DNA of 64,000 bases from Marimonas arenosa (lineage in GTDB: Bacteria > Pseudomonadota > Alphaproteobacteria > Rhodobacterales > Rhodobacteraceae): the NCBI RefSeq assembly GCF_030848945.1, contig NZ_JANHAX010000007.1, positions 1-64,000 on the forward strand. The letters run 5' to 3'. Shown piece after piece: positions 1 to 8,722 of this stretch (position 1 is the first letter of the stretch; every line of letters starts with the position of its first letter). Position numbers and translations under genes: made by a program. The notes under the pieces are model-generated. The model did no database searches. It was not told the origin of the DNA and saw only the letters and a program-made list of their open reading frames with translations.

Positions 1-3000
1 GTCAACCTCGTCAGCGGCCAAGGCTCGGGCGGCGACGCCAACGGCGACCGGTACATCTCGATCGAGAACGTCACCGGGTCAGACTTCGCCGACACCATCA
101 CCGGCGATGGCAGCGATAATCTGGTTGTCGGTGGCGCTGGCGGCGACGTGCTTGATGGCGGCGCAGGCAACGATACGATTGACTACAGCGATAGCTCGTC
201 CGCGATTTTCGTCAGTCTGCAACTTGGGGTGGGCAGCGGTGGCGATGCCAATAGCGATAGTGTTTCAAATTTCGAAAACGTTATCGGATCGGACTACAAT
301 GACTCGATCGTAGGCGACGGCAATGACAACCTATTGTCCGGCGGAGCAGGCGATGACACGCTGATCGGCAGTACAGGGTCGGACACGCTTGAGGGCGGCG
401 CCGGCACTGACGTGGCGGATTATTCCGCGTCGGCTTCGGCGGTGACAGTGGACCTCAACGCTGGCACAGCCAGCGGCGGCGACGCCGAAGGCGATGTCCT
501 TTCCGGAATCGAAGGCGTCAAAGCGACTGATTTCAATGACAGTCTGACCGGTGATGCGTCAGCCAACGAATTTGATGCCGGCGGCGGCAGTGATACCGTC
601 GCTGGCGGCTTGGGCAATGATACCATCCTCGGCGGCGACAATAACGACACCATCGACGGCGGTAGCGGTGATGACGTCATCTATGGAGATGGCGAGGAGC
701 CGCGCACGCCTTTGTCGGAGACGGTTCAATACAGCTACGCCCAAGACATCACAGGTGGCCAGGCGAACCATTTCGGGGAACAGGGGCTTGGCACCGCCAA
801 CGACCCTATGTTGCTTATCGACGGGAATGAAGGCACCGAAGCCCGGTGGCATGCCGGAGACATCGTCGAGTATTCCTTTGGTCAGGAACTCGAAGCCGGC
901 ACATCGATCACCTTGGTCGAAGGGACCAGTGTCGAGGATGGCATCGTCAACGTTTACGTCAGCTATGGTTCGACCGATCCGAACGGTGACCTGCTGTCAG
1001 GCAGCGGTGGCGGCGTCGGGTACGAGAACACCGTTACCAACGGGCAAGGCATACTGATCTATTCAGGCCCATCCGACGCCAATATTGAACTGATTCTCCC
1101 GATCAACGCGACCCACATCCAGATCGTGTCTCAGGACTCGCACTCCGGGTTTTCCGAGTTGGTGCTGACCGAGGACTTCACGCCTCCGGTGACCGGAGAT
1201 GACAGCATTACCGGCGGTGACGGCAACGATACCATTGATGCTGGCGCAGGCAATGACACGGTTGATGGGGGTGCAGACAACGACTCAATTATCGGTGCGG
1301 CAGGGGCAGACTCTCTCGCCGGGGGTACCGGCAACGACACAATTGACGGCGGTGCCGATAACGACACGATCGATGGTGGAGCGGGCGACGACTCTCTTGT
1401 TGGTGGTGCGGGCGCAGATTCGGTTGTCGGGGGCACCGGCAACGACACGATAGACGCGGGCAGCGGGGCGGATACGGTTATTGGCGGTGACGGGAGCGAC
1501 CAGATCGATCTGGGCGCGGCCGATGGCGTCGCCGACCTTCTGGTTCTCAAAGATGGCGGCGGCAACGACGTGATCTCGTCTTTCGAGGCGCCTATCGACA
1601 ACGGCGATGGCACCTATACCGCACAGGATGAGTTGGACGTGTCGGGCTTGACGGATGCCAGTGGCAACCCGGTGTCGGTCGAGGATGTGGTTGTAACCGA
1701 TACAAATGGAGACGGTACGGGCGATGCGACTCTGACCTTCCCAGGTGGTGAGAGCGTCACGTTAGTAGGGGTGACCGTCGCCGAAGTGCAGAGTTTCGCG
1801 CAACTGGAGGCCTTGGGAGTTCCGCCCGCAGCCGGTGATTTCACCGTGGAAGGCACCGCCGGAAGCGATCTGATCGACGCGGCTTACGCGGGCGACCCCG
1901 AGGGCGACATGGTCGACAACAACGACCATTCCGACGGGTCGAACGACGATTACATCGCCACGGGCGCGGGCAACGACACGGTATTTGCCGGTGAGGGTGA
2001 CGACACGGTGCACGCCCAATTCACCGCGGATGCCAACCTGTTTTATGGCGGCGCAGGCAATGACGTCCTGAATGGCGGCAGCGGTGCAGACACGCTTTTT
2101 GGCGGGACCGGTGACGACTATCTGCTGCCTTCCGGCGGCAGCGACCAAGTCTTCGGCGAGGACGGCAATGACACAATCGCCGCGGGCTTGGGATCAGCTT
2201 ATCTTGACGGTGGAGACGGGAACGACTCGATCTCTGGCGGTGGCTCGAGCGACAACGACACCATCGTCGGCGGCGCCGGCGACGACACTCTGATCGATGG
2301 TGGCGGTGACGCGCTGTTCTTCTTCGGTGACGAGTTCGGTAACGATTTCCTGACTGGTGGCGAGAGCGGAGAAACCAACGGAGACGTTATGGATTTCTCC
2401 GGTGTGACCGGGAATATCAGCGTGCTTTTCACCGGTGACGAAGCCGGCGACGTGACCTCCGGAACCAATAGTGTGGATTTTGCCGAGATTGAGCAAATCT
2501 ACCTGTCTGGCGGCAATGACAGTGTGGACGCCTCAGCGTCGAACTCAGGTACGGTTGTTCACGCTGGCGCAGGCAACGACACCTTTGTTGGCACTTTTGG
2601 AAATGACGTCGTATTCGGAGGTGATGACAACGACTTCTTATCGGGCGGGGACGGTCTCGACTCGATTTACGGTGAAGTTGGAGACGACACGCTTTTAGGC
2701 GGGCTCGGCGCTGACTACGTTCTTGGTGGCGATGGCAACGACGTCATCTTTGCGGCCGAAGGCGACACCGTCTACGGCGAAGACGGCGACGATTTGTTCA
2801 TTCTCTCCGACCTTGGAGAAACTGGTGCCAGCGCCATCACGATCGACGGCGGCACCACATCAGAGCTTGGTGGCGATACGCTCGACCTGAATGGCATCGC
2901 TGACCGCACCACGCTTTCCTTCACTCCCGCTGCTGGCGATCCGGATGCGTTTGATGGTTCGGTCACTCTGCTCGACGGCACGGTGGTGACGTTTACCAAC

Positions 3001-3612
3001 ATCGAAAACATCATCTGCTTTACCCCCGGTACGATGATTGCCACGCCAGATGGCGAACGCGCGGTGGAAACCCTGCGTCCCGGCGATCTGGTGCTGACAC
3101 GCGACGATGGCCCGCAGCCGTTGGGCTGGGTCGGTAACAGCACCGTGCCCGGTATCGGCAAATATGCCCCGGTCCGGCTCGACCCGACGATCACAGGCGC
3201 GCGTCGGCGGCTCACCGTGTCACCGCAGCATCGCATGCTGATTGAGGACTGGCGCGCAGAATTGCTCTTTGCCGAACGCGAAGTGTTCGTTGCCGCCAGG
3301 CACTTGCTCGACTGTAAAGGCGCCGAACGGGCCCCGGCCGAGATGGTCACCTATATCCACCTGATGTTCGACCGCCACCAGGTGATCTATGCCGAAGGTG
3401 CGCCCTGTGAAAGCTTCCATGCCGCCGAACAGGGGCTCAAGGCACTAGTGCCGGAGGCGCGCGTGGAACTTTTCGCAGCTTATCCTGTACTTTGCGAAGA
3501 CATTTCCGCTCACGGCCCGACTGCCCGGCTCTGTCTGAAAGCATACGAGTCGCGTGCACTGGTAAGCGAGATATTTGCACTCAAATCCGCCAGGATCTCG
3601 ATTGCCGCTTGA
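1..3612 (+). CDS. RTX (haemolysin-type calcium-binding) exoprotein with C-terminal Hint domain, 5' end missing
   Basis: The reading frame is open from base 1 to the TGA at 3610, so the N-terminus lies outside the window and only about 1,203 residues are seen. Most of the chain is glycine/aspartate nonapeptide repeats of the GGxGxDxUx type (for example GGAGNDTIDGGADNDT), the calcium-binding beta-roll of type I-secreted proteins. A repeat-free segment encoded at about 700-1185 looks like a beta-sandwich insert. The last ~200 residues, starting at the Cys codon 3016 (CFTPGTMIATPDGERAVE), are a Hint_2-type hedgehog/intein domain with block-B-like SPQHRML. The Hint domain is not followed by an obvious extein or HN motif, so self-processing is uncertain. 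Probably a secreted or surface protein; no type I secretion genes are in the window. Confidence 0.9.
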   Translation, partial: VNLVSGQGSGGDANGDRYISIENVTGSDFADTITGDGSDNLVVGGAGGDVLDGGAGNDTIDYSDSSSAIFVSLQLGVGSGGDANSDSVSNFENVIGSDYNDSIVGDGNDNLLSGGAGDDTLIGSTGSDTLEGGAGTDVADYSASASAVTVDLNAGTASGGDAEGDVLSGIEGVKATDFNDSLTGDASANEFDAGGGSDTVAGGLGNDTILGGDNNDTIDGGSGDDVIYGDGEEPRTPLSETVQYSYAQDITGGQANHFGEQGLGTANDPMLLIDGNEGTEARWHAGDIVEYSFGQELEAGTSITLVEGTSVEDGIVNVYVSYGSTDPNGDLLSGSGGGVGYENTVTNGQGILIYSGPSDANIELILPINATHIQIVSQDSHSGFSELVLTEDFTPPVTGDDSITGGDGNDTIDAGAGNDTVDGGADNDSIIGAAGADSLAGGTGNDTIDGGADNDTIDGGAGDDSLVGGAGADSVVGGTGNDTIDAGSGADTVIGGDGSDQIDLGAADGVADLLVLKDGGGNDVISSFEAPIDNGDGTYTAQDELDVSGLTDASGNPVSVEDVVVTDTNGDGTGDATLTFPGGESVTLVGVTVAEVQSFAQLEALGVPPAAGDFTVEGTAGSDLIDAAYAGDPEGDMVDNNDHSDGSNDDYIATGAGNDTVFAGEGDDTVHAQFTADANLFYGGAGNDVLNGGSGADTLFGGTGDDYLLPSGGSDQVFGEDGNDTIAAGLGSAYLDGGDGNDSISGGGSSDNDTIVGGAGDDTLIDGGGDALFFFGDEFGNDFLTGGESGETNGDVMDFSGVTGNISVLFTGDEAGDVTSGTNSVDFAEIEQIYLSGGNDSVDASASNSGTVVHAGAGNDTFVGTFGNDVVFGGDDNDFLSGGDGLDSIYGEVGDDTLLGGLGADYVLGGDGNDVIFAAEGDTVYGEDGDDLFILSDLGETGASAITIDGGTTSELGGDTLDLNGIADRTTLSFTPAAGDPDAFDGSVTLLDGTVVTFTNIENIICFTPGTMIATPDGERAVETLRPGDLVLTRDDGPQPLGWVGNSTVPGIGKYAPVRLDPTITGARRRLTVSPQHRMLIEDWRAELLFAEREVFVAARHLLDCKGAERAPAEMVTYIHLMFDRHQVIYAEGAPCESFHAAEQGLKALVPEARVELFAAYPVLCEDISAHGPTARLCLKAYESRALVSEIFALKSARISIAA
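1190..1510 (+). repeat. Tandem RTX nonapeptide-coding repeats
   Basis: An uninterrupted block of 27-base units encoding GGxGNDTID-like nonapeptides inside the exoprotein gene. The units resemble each other at DNA level (recurring ggcaacgacacgat-like stretches), so replication slippage or recombination could change copy number. Looser blocks of the same repeat lie at about 100-690 and 1960-2780. Confidence 0.85.
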
Positions 3613-3910
3613 GTCGGCAAGTTCAACAGCTGACCTGAACCAGCGCCTGTGAAAAAAATTGTTCCGACTTTAGGAAAGGTAAGTTAGAGGGCGCCTAGTT
3701 GGACGAGAATCTCTTGGAGATTAACTGCATACCAGATTGTCTCCAAATCTCAGGCTGAAAGCACAACTTTTCGATGTTTCCTTCCCCATGAGTTTCCCGC
3801 ACGCCCCCAAAAAAACCATACTTTTGTTGTTTAATGATAGATGGTTACCAAAAAAATGCCACCATCTGGTGCCATAATTGAGAGGCTCGTAACGCAGTCC
3901 GCTCTTGCTT

Positions 3911-4408
3911 ATGAAAACAGAAAAACGCAGCTTTGGGAACAATTCGATGCAGACAGAGCTCTCCGAAGTTTTCAACTTGCCTTCGGAACACGGATCGCCT
4001 TCTGATCTTTCTGGCAGTTCTGATCAGCAACTTCGACCAGGTTACCTTGTCCCATTAAAGTCAATTTCGGTAACGCACGGAATTGCCTACCGTGAAAGAC
4101 TCGTTAGCGCTGACGACCTTATCCTTGGAGATTCTATAATGCTGCGTGATGAAGGCGCGAATTTTTCTGTATTTTGCGAAAACAGAGAAACAACGGGTTT
4201 CAAAGTTTTCTTTGATAGAGCGCAGGTGGGCAAAATGGACATGGCATGTCGTTCGGTGAGAGCTGTGACACTAATTTCTGAGTTTGGAAAAGCCATTCAA
4301 GGGCGTGTTTTGCAGGATGCAGAATCCATAATTCGAGGCGCTTTTCTTCTACTTGAGCAATGCATGCCATCGTCTGTTGAGTTCACGATAATCGAAGCAA
4401 CGAAGTGA
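3911..4408 (+). CDS. Hypothetical protein, AT-rich orphan gene
   Basis: Encodes about 165 residues that I do not recognise. The chain starts MKTEKRSFGNN and contains LVPLKSISVTHGIAYRERLV and a C-terminal FLLLEQCMPSSVEF. It is not obviously secreted. No start codon has a strong ribosome binding site: TTG 3905, ATG 3911 and ATG 3947 (weak GGGAA upstream) are all possible. The gene and the roughly 300 bases before it are clearly more AT-rich than everything else in the window, and codon use differs from the neighbours, which suggests acquired DNA. The preceding 3613-3910 holds only a short AATCTC/GAGATT hairpin near 3708-3722. Expression and function are unknown. Confidence 0.5.
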   Translation: MKTEKRSFGNNSMQTELSEVFNLPSEHGSPSDLSGSSDQQLRPGYLVPLKSISVTHGIAYRERLVSADDLILGDSIMLRDEGANFSVFCENRETTGFKVFFDRAQVGKMDMACRSVRAVTLISEFGKAIQGRVLQDAESIIRGAFLLLEQCMPSSVEFTIIEATK

Positions 4409-4718
4409 AAGTGTCTTTTCCTGAAACGATAAGTGATGGGTTTCATGTCGCTTGTCCGTCTTAGTCCGCTCTGGGCTCAGAACTGGCATCTGACTGCTTC
4501 TGTCCGGTTTCCCTGGCCCGAATGACCGCTCTCAAACTTTACATGGGCTCGCTTTGCGCGCGCAGCGAACGGCCGGTCTCCGCCCTTTTCTCAGAAACGA
4601 CTGGACTTCAGAGCGTCATGGAGCGGTAGTGTCCGCACCCTCAAGGTCGCCCGGGATCGCCGGGCTCCACTCAGTACAGGGGGAGGGATTGGCCTTCGTC
4701 CTAAGAGTGGAGAGAAGA
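4409..4718 (+). other. Gene-free stretch before the recombinase trio
   Basis: No convincing gene. A reading frame runs into the DUF3489 gene from 4554, but the residues before its ATG at 4719 look non-coding. I looked for a copy of the tRNA-Gln 3' end or another direct repeat that could mark an integration boundary and saw none. Confidence 0.5.
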
Positions 4719-4973
4719 ATGACGACCAGGAAAGAACAGAAGCCCGAAGTCGCGGCAGTTAAAGCGGTCAGTGCAAAGCCCACGCGGCAGGAACAACTGG
4801 CCAGGCTGCTGAACCGCAAATCCGGCGCCTCGATCGCGCAGATTCAAAAGGCTTTTGGCTGGCAACCGCATTCGGCGCGGGCTGCAATATCGATGCTTCG
4901 CAAAGCTGGTACCATGATTGAGCGAAGCGATATGGACAAAGGGGCCGTTTATCGCATCGCCGGGGAGGGCTGA
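4719..4973 (+). CDS. DUF3489 domain protein
   Basis: Encodes 84 residues beginning MTTRKEQKPEVAAVKAV, a charged tail followed by a compact winged-helix-like domain (TRQEQLARLLNRKSGASIAQ, then WQPHSARAAISMLRKAGT). This matches my memory of DUF3489, a small probable DNA-binding family that accompanies DUF2924 and serine recombinases in alphaproteobacteria. The start at 4719 is chosen because AGAGAAG precedes it and because upstream codons are not protein-like. It is the first gene of a tight trio: the next ATG is 4 bases after its stop. It may regulate or assist the recombinase; that role is inferred from context only. Confidence 0.8.
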   Translation: MTTRKEQKPEVAAVKAVSAKPTRQEQLARLLNRKSGASIAQIQKAFGWQPHSARAAISMLRKAGTMIERSDMDKGAVYRIAGEG

Positions 4974-4977
4974 GATC

Positions 4978-5391
4978 ATGGTCTCAGCAATTACTTCCGA
5001 CCTGGAGCAGGCTCTCACAGAAATCGACCGGTTGGAGCGACGCGAATGCCTTGATCGCTGGCGTGAAGCGTTCGGCCGGCCTCCGCCGAAATATCTGTCG
5101 CCTCAGTTCATGAAACGGGTGCTGATCTGGGAGCTGCAGACCCGGATGCTGGGTGGGCTACCGGCGAAGACGGAGCGCCGACTGAAGCAGATCGCATCAG
5201 GCAAAGCACCGCCCTTGGCAGCCAAGCCGGGATCGCATCTGGTTCGGGAATGGAACGGTCGAACCTATCAGGTCGAAGTGTTGGAGGGTGGTTATGTGAT
5301 GGATGGCAGGACCTGGCGGTCCTTGTCCGCCATTGCCCGACACATCACCGGCGCCCGGTGGTCCGGACCGCGCTTTTTCGGGGTACAGTGA
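4978..5391 (+). CDS. DUF2924 domain protein
   Basis: Encodes 137 residues. The N-terminal half is helical (LEQALTEIDRLERRECLDRW, FGRPPPKYLSPQFMKR). The C-terminal half carries GSHLVREWNGRTYQVEVLEG and YVMDGRTWRSLSAIARHITG, the typical DUF2924 pattern, which resembles small DNA-binding beta domains. A GGGGAGGG ribosome binding site lies at 4962-4969, inside the end of the preceding gene. Its stop codon TGA at 5389 shares one base with the recombinase ATG at 5391, so the two are almost certainly translated together. The family repeatedly occurs next to large serine recombinases. Its biochemical function is not established. Confidence 0.85.
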   Translation: MVSAITSDLEQALTEIDRLERRECLDRWREAFGRPPPKYLSPQFMKRVLIWELQTRMLGGLPAKTERRLKQIASGKAPPLAAKPGSHLVREWNGRTYQVEVLEGGYVMDGRTWRSLSAIARHITGARWSGPRFFGVQ

Positions 5392-7019
5392 TGCGACGGA
5401 TCCGCTGTGCCATCTATACCCGCAAGAGCTCGGAAGATGGCCTCGAGCAGGACTTCAACTCTCTGGATGCTCAGCGAGAGGCCTGCGAAGCTTACATTGC
5501 CAGCCAGAAACACGAAGGCTGGGAGCTGCTGCCGGACCATTATGACGACGGCGGCATATCGGGCGGTCACCTTGATCGCCCGGCACTTCAGCGACTGATG
5601 CAGGCGGTGGATGAGAAACGCGTGGACCAGATCGTTGTCTACAAGATCGACCGCCTGACGCGCTCTCTGGCTGACTTCGCCAAGCTGGTCGACCGTCTGG
5701 ACGCTGCTGAGACATCATTCGTGTCCGTAACGCAGAGCTTCAATACGGCCACCAGCATGGGGCGCCTGACCCTCAACATGCTGCTCAGCTTTGCCCAGTT
5801 CGAGCGTGAGGTCACGGCAGAGCGCATCCGCGATAAGATCGCAGCCTCGAAACGCAAAGGCATGTGGATGGGCGGGAGCGTTCCAATTGGCTATCAGCCA
5901 GATGGCCGGTCGCTGAAAATCGACGAGTCCGAGGCTGAAACGATCCGGACGCTCTACGGCCTCTATCTGGAACATGGGTCTCTGCGAGAGGTGAAAGAAC
6001 GAGTAGAGCAACTCGACCTGAGGTCTCGACGCCGTGAACGAGCGGGTGGTCGGATATCAGGCGGAAAGCACTTCGATCGCGGTCACCTCCAGCACCTCCT
6101 GAGCAACCCGGTCTACGCCGGACGGATCCGTCACAAACAGCAGGTCTATGACGGGCAGCATCCTGCAATCATCGATCCTGCGATTTGGGAAACGGTTCAG
6201 GATATGCTGCAGGGCAGGGCGTCCACCGCACGAGGTTCGACAAAGAAAGCCAAAGGATCGCCCCTTGCAGGTAGGCTCTTTGACGAAACCGGCGACCGCC
6301 TGACGCCCAGCCATAGCCGAAAAAATGGCAAGCGCCTGCGCTACTACATTTCCAGTAGGTTGGTCAAAGATCGCAGTCGGAAACATCCGGACGCCTGGCG
6401 GCTGCCTGCAGAGCAGGTGGAGGGTCTACTGGTTGAACTGATCACGAAGCATCTGGGACGGCCTGATGCAACAGTGTTGATGTTGCAGAATGCGCCGGCG
6501 GCGGAGATTGCCTCGGCGGGTGAGAAATTGAGAGATTTGAAGCAGGCGCAAGCATGCCTCGCGCTGGTCGAACGAGCTGATCTGCAGCCGGGTTCAATTA
6601 CCGTTCAATTGGACGCAGCCGTTCTCGCAAAACAGACAGGCTGCCAATCGGAACAGATCAATCAGGCGGAGCTGAGGATCGAAGCACCCTTCCAGATGCG
6701 CCGGCGCGGCGTGGAACTGAAACTGCACTTGGGGGAGGCGCCACCGGAGATCGATCGAACCCTGGTACAGAACGTCATGAAGGGCCGCCGCTGGCTGGCG
6801 ATGGTTGTTGCGGGCAATACCTTCTCGGAGATTGCAAAGGCCGAGGGCGTTTCAAAGCGCCGGGTTCAGGATGTGACCAACCTGGCGTTGCTCGCCCCTG
6901 ATGTTCTTGGTGCCATCGTTCAGGGCGAACAAGCTGCTGGTCTGACCACCGACTATCTGATTAAGACCCGTTTCCCAGCGATCTGGTCAGCACAACGCGA
7001 GCAGTTTGTAGCGCTCTGA
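5391..7019 (+). CDS. Large serine recombinase (resolvase/invertase family)
   Basis: Encodes 542 residues. Residues 1-150 form the resolvase catalytic domain with the YTRKSS nucleophile motif near residues 9-14, DYDDGGISG-like and KIDRLTR motifs and the QFEREVTAERIRDK helix. A recombinase domain follows (about 165-280), then a region positioned like the usual zinc ribbon (SPLAGRLFDETGDRLTPSH) that lacks its cysteine pairs. The C-terminus has a helix-turn-helix-like stretch (TFSEIAKAEGVSKRRVQDVT). Such enzymes integrate or excise DNA through a serine-DNA intermediate. ATG 5391 overlaps the upstream stop. It ends 175 bp from the 3' end of tRNA-Gln. No phage or transposon cargo is visible, so it is either a minimal element or a domesticated gene. 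Confidence 0.93.
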   Translation: MRRIRCAIYTRKSSEDGLEQDFNSLDAQREACEAYIASQKHEGWELLPDHYDDGGISGGHLDRPALQRLMQAVDEKRVDQIVVYKIDRLTRSLADFAKLVDRLDAAETSFVSVTQSFNTATSMGRLTLNMLLSFAQFEREVTAERIRDKIAASKRKGMWMGGSVPIGYQPDGRSLKIDESEAETIRTLYGLYLEHGSLREVKERVEQLDLRSRRRERAGGRISGGKHFDRGHLQHLLSNPVYAGRIRHKQQVYDGQHPAIIDPAIWETVQDMLQGRASTARGSTKKAKGSPLAGRLFDETGDRLTPSHSRKNGKRLRYYISSRLVKDRSRKHPDAWRLPAEQVEGLLVELITKHLGRPDATVLMLQNAPAAEIASAGEKLRDLKQAQACLALVERADLQPGSITVQLDAAVLAKQTGCQSEQINQAELRIEAPFQMRRRGVELKLHLGEAPPEIDRTLVQNVMKGRRWLAMVVAGNTFSEIAKAEGVSKRRVQDVTNLALLAPDVLGAIVQGEQAAGLTTDYLIKTRFPAIWSAQREQFVAL

Positions 7020-7193
7020 AATCACAATCTCCCCAAACTCGTACCGTCGGAATCGCAGACAGAGACTGCGCCCCGAAATTGGCTCTGGATGTGCTCTGAA
7101 CTGCGTCTCTGTTGAAAGCACCGCACGCCAAGCGCCCCGAAACACGCGACATTTGCGCAGCAAACTCTCAACGGCTGAAATTAGGCAAGTGTG

Positions 7194-7268
7194 TGGCTGG
7201 GGTGGTAGGATTCGAACCTACGATACACGGTACCAAAAACCGCTGCCTTACCACTTGGCTACACCCCA
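7194..7268 (-). tRNA. tRNA-Gln (anticodon TTG)
   Basis: Read on the minus strand, the 75-base sequence begins TGGGGTGTAGCCAAGTGGT, folds into a full cloverleaf and ends with an encoded CCA. The acceptor stem pairs TGGGGTG with the CACCCCA-side partner. The anticodon stem GCGGT/ACCGT encloses loop TTTTGGT, giving anticodon TTG for glutamine, and the T arm contains GGTTCGAATCC. The 3' end points toward the serine recombinase gene. Confidence 0.97.
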
Positions 7269-7328
7269 ACGGTGACGCGCTAATTACGCGGTGGTGACGC
7301 CGCTTGCAAGAGCCGAGTTTCAAATTTT

Positions 7329-8663
7329 TTACTCGTGTACAGCGCCTTCACGGTTGAGCAGATCGTCGTCTTTGGTCTCTTCGCGTTCCTGGGCAACGAT
7401 ACGTTCCAATTCGAGCTCCGCCGTCGCCTCGACATTGAGTGCCGGTTCGGGGACAGGGACCTCGGGCAAGGACGGCTCGGGGGCGGTGGGGCCGGCAGGC
7501 GCGGCGGTTTCCAGCGGGCTGGTCAGGATGCGGTAGGTCGGTTCGGGCATCTCGATTCCGGCGGCCTCGAAGGCCAGCAGGGTCTGGCGGATCGCCTCGG
7601 AGCGGGCCTGCAGGATCGAGGTGTCCTGCTGGTTGATCCAGCCGGTGACTGTGAGCGTGATGTCGCTGCCGCCGAGTTCGTCGATCCAGACATTCACCGC
7701 CGGGCTGTCAAGCACGAAGGGCAGGGCGGCAACGGTGTCGTGCGCGAGCTGCAAGGCGAAGGCGAGGTCAGTGCCATAGGCGGCCGAGACCTGGTACTTG
7801 AAGCGCCGCTCGGGGTTGCGCGAATAGTTGAGGATGCGCGACTTGAATACGGTAGAATTGGGAATGCGGACATGGTTGCCGTCCCAGTTCAGAAGGATGG
7901 TGGCGCGTGAGGTGAGGCGGATCACCTTGCCCTCGTCGCCAGCGATTTCGATCGAGTCGTTTGGCCGGAAGGGCTGGCGGATCGACAGCATGATCGAAGC
8001 GATGAAGTTTTCGACCGTGTCGCGCACCGCGAAGCCGATGGCGAGGCCGATGATCCCGGCGGCGCCGAGGATGGTCGACAGGAGCGCCATGGCGCCGAGC
8101 ACGTCGAGGGCCACGACGAGCCCGGCCAGCACGCTGGCGATGCGCACCAGCTGGCGGTAGAGATCGGCTATGAAGGCGTTGGGGGCGATGTCGTCCCACG
8201 GGCGACGACGCCGGGCGAGGAAGAAGCCGAACGCCACCACCACTGCGAATGCGAACACCGCCACGGCCAGGAGCGGCAGATAGGCCAGCATCTGCTTGGT
8301 TCGGGCCCAGAACCGCTCGATCGCCGGGTTGAGGCGTTTGACAACATCGGTGGTCTCGGTCACCTCGTTTTCGATCGCCACGACGCCCTCGACCCGGCCG
8401 GCGATTTCATTCAATCGCGTGGCGGTGGCGTGGTCGAGCGTGGTGCCGCGCAGCGTGACGATGCCGGAACTCACCGTGACGGTGACATCTTCGTAACCGC
8501 CCAGTTCGGCCAGGATGTCGCGGATGCGCACGGCGATCGCGGCGTCCTTGGTGGCACTGTCCTCAACCGCGATGGTGCCTGACGGCTGGTCAGGAGACTG
8601 CGCGGCCAGCGGCGCCGAGAGCAGGGAGAGCACGACAGTGACGGCGAAAATAAGTCTGATCAT
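7329..8663 (-). CDS. MscS-family mechanosensitive channel with N-terminal BON domain
   Basis: Encodes 444 residues. A signal peptide (MIRLIFAVTVVLSLLSAPLAAQ) is followed by a periplasmic BON domain (about 40-105; DILAELGGYEDVTVTVSSG, VEGVVAIENEVTE). Three hydrophobic segments follow at about 125-215, the last being the pore-lining helix with IIGLAIGFAVRDTVENFIAS. The cytoplasmic MscS beta domain comes next (PFRPNDSIEIAGDEGKV, VRIPNSTVFKS). The tail is rich in Pro, Glu and Ala. It should open on membrane tension to release solutes during hypo-osmotic shock; BON domains bind phospholipid in other proteins. Monocistronic, ending just downstream of the tRNA-Gln gene. Confidence 0.93.
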   Translation of the reverse strand: MIRLIFAVTVVLSLLSAPLAAQSPDQPSGTIAVEDSATKDAAIAVRIRDILAELGGYEDVTVTVSSGIVTLRGTTLDHATATRLNEIAGRVEGVVAIENEVTETTDVVKRLNPAIERFWARTKQMLAYLPLLAVAVFAFAVVVAFGFFLARRRRPWDDIAPNAFIADLYRQLVRIASVLAGLVVALDVLGAMALLSTILGAAGIIGLAIGFAVRDTVENFIASIMLSIRQPFRPNDSIEIAGDEGKVIRLTSRATILLNWDGNHVRIPNSTVFKSRILNYSRNPERRFKYQVSAAYGTDLAFALQLAHDTVAALPFVLDSPAVNVWIDELGGSDITLTVTGWINQQDTSILQARSEAIRQTLLAFEAAGIEMPEPTYRILTSPLETAAPAGPTAPEPSLPEVPVPEPALNVEATAELELERIVAQEREETKDDDLLNREGAVHE

Positions 8664-8722
8664 CTTAAAATTTGACTAACCCCCCGTTCCCGACGTCAGG
8701 TTAGCGATACCGCAGGGATGGC

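Noticed and set aside
1190-1510. Regular repeats that might be mistaken for a CRISPR array
   Set aside because: The units are in frame, contiguous and encode RTX nonapeptides, with no spacers.
3721-3975. An 84-codon minus-strand frame in the AT-rich region
   Set aside because: It overlaps the plus-strand orphan gene, has no ribosome binding site that I can see and resembles no family.
4409-4718. Possible left attachment site matching the tRNA-Gln 3' end
   Set aside because: No repeat of the T-arm or acceptor sequence could be found there, so a defined integrated island cannot be claimed.
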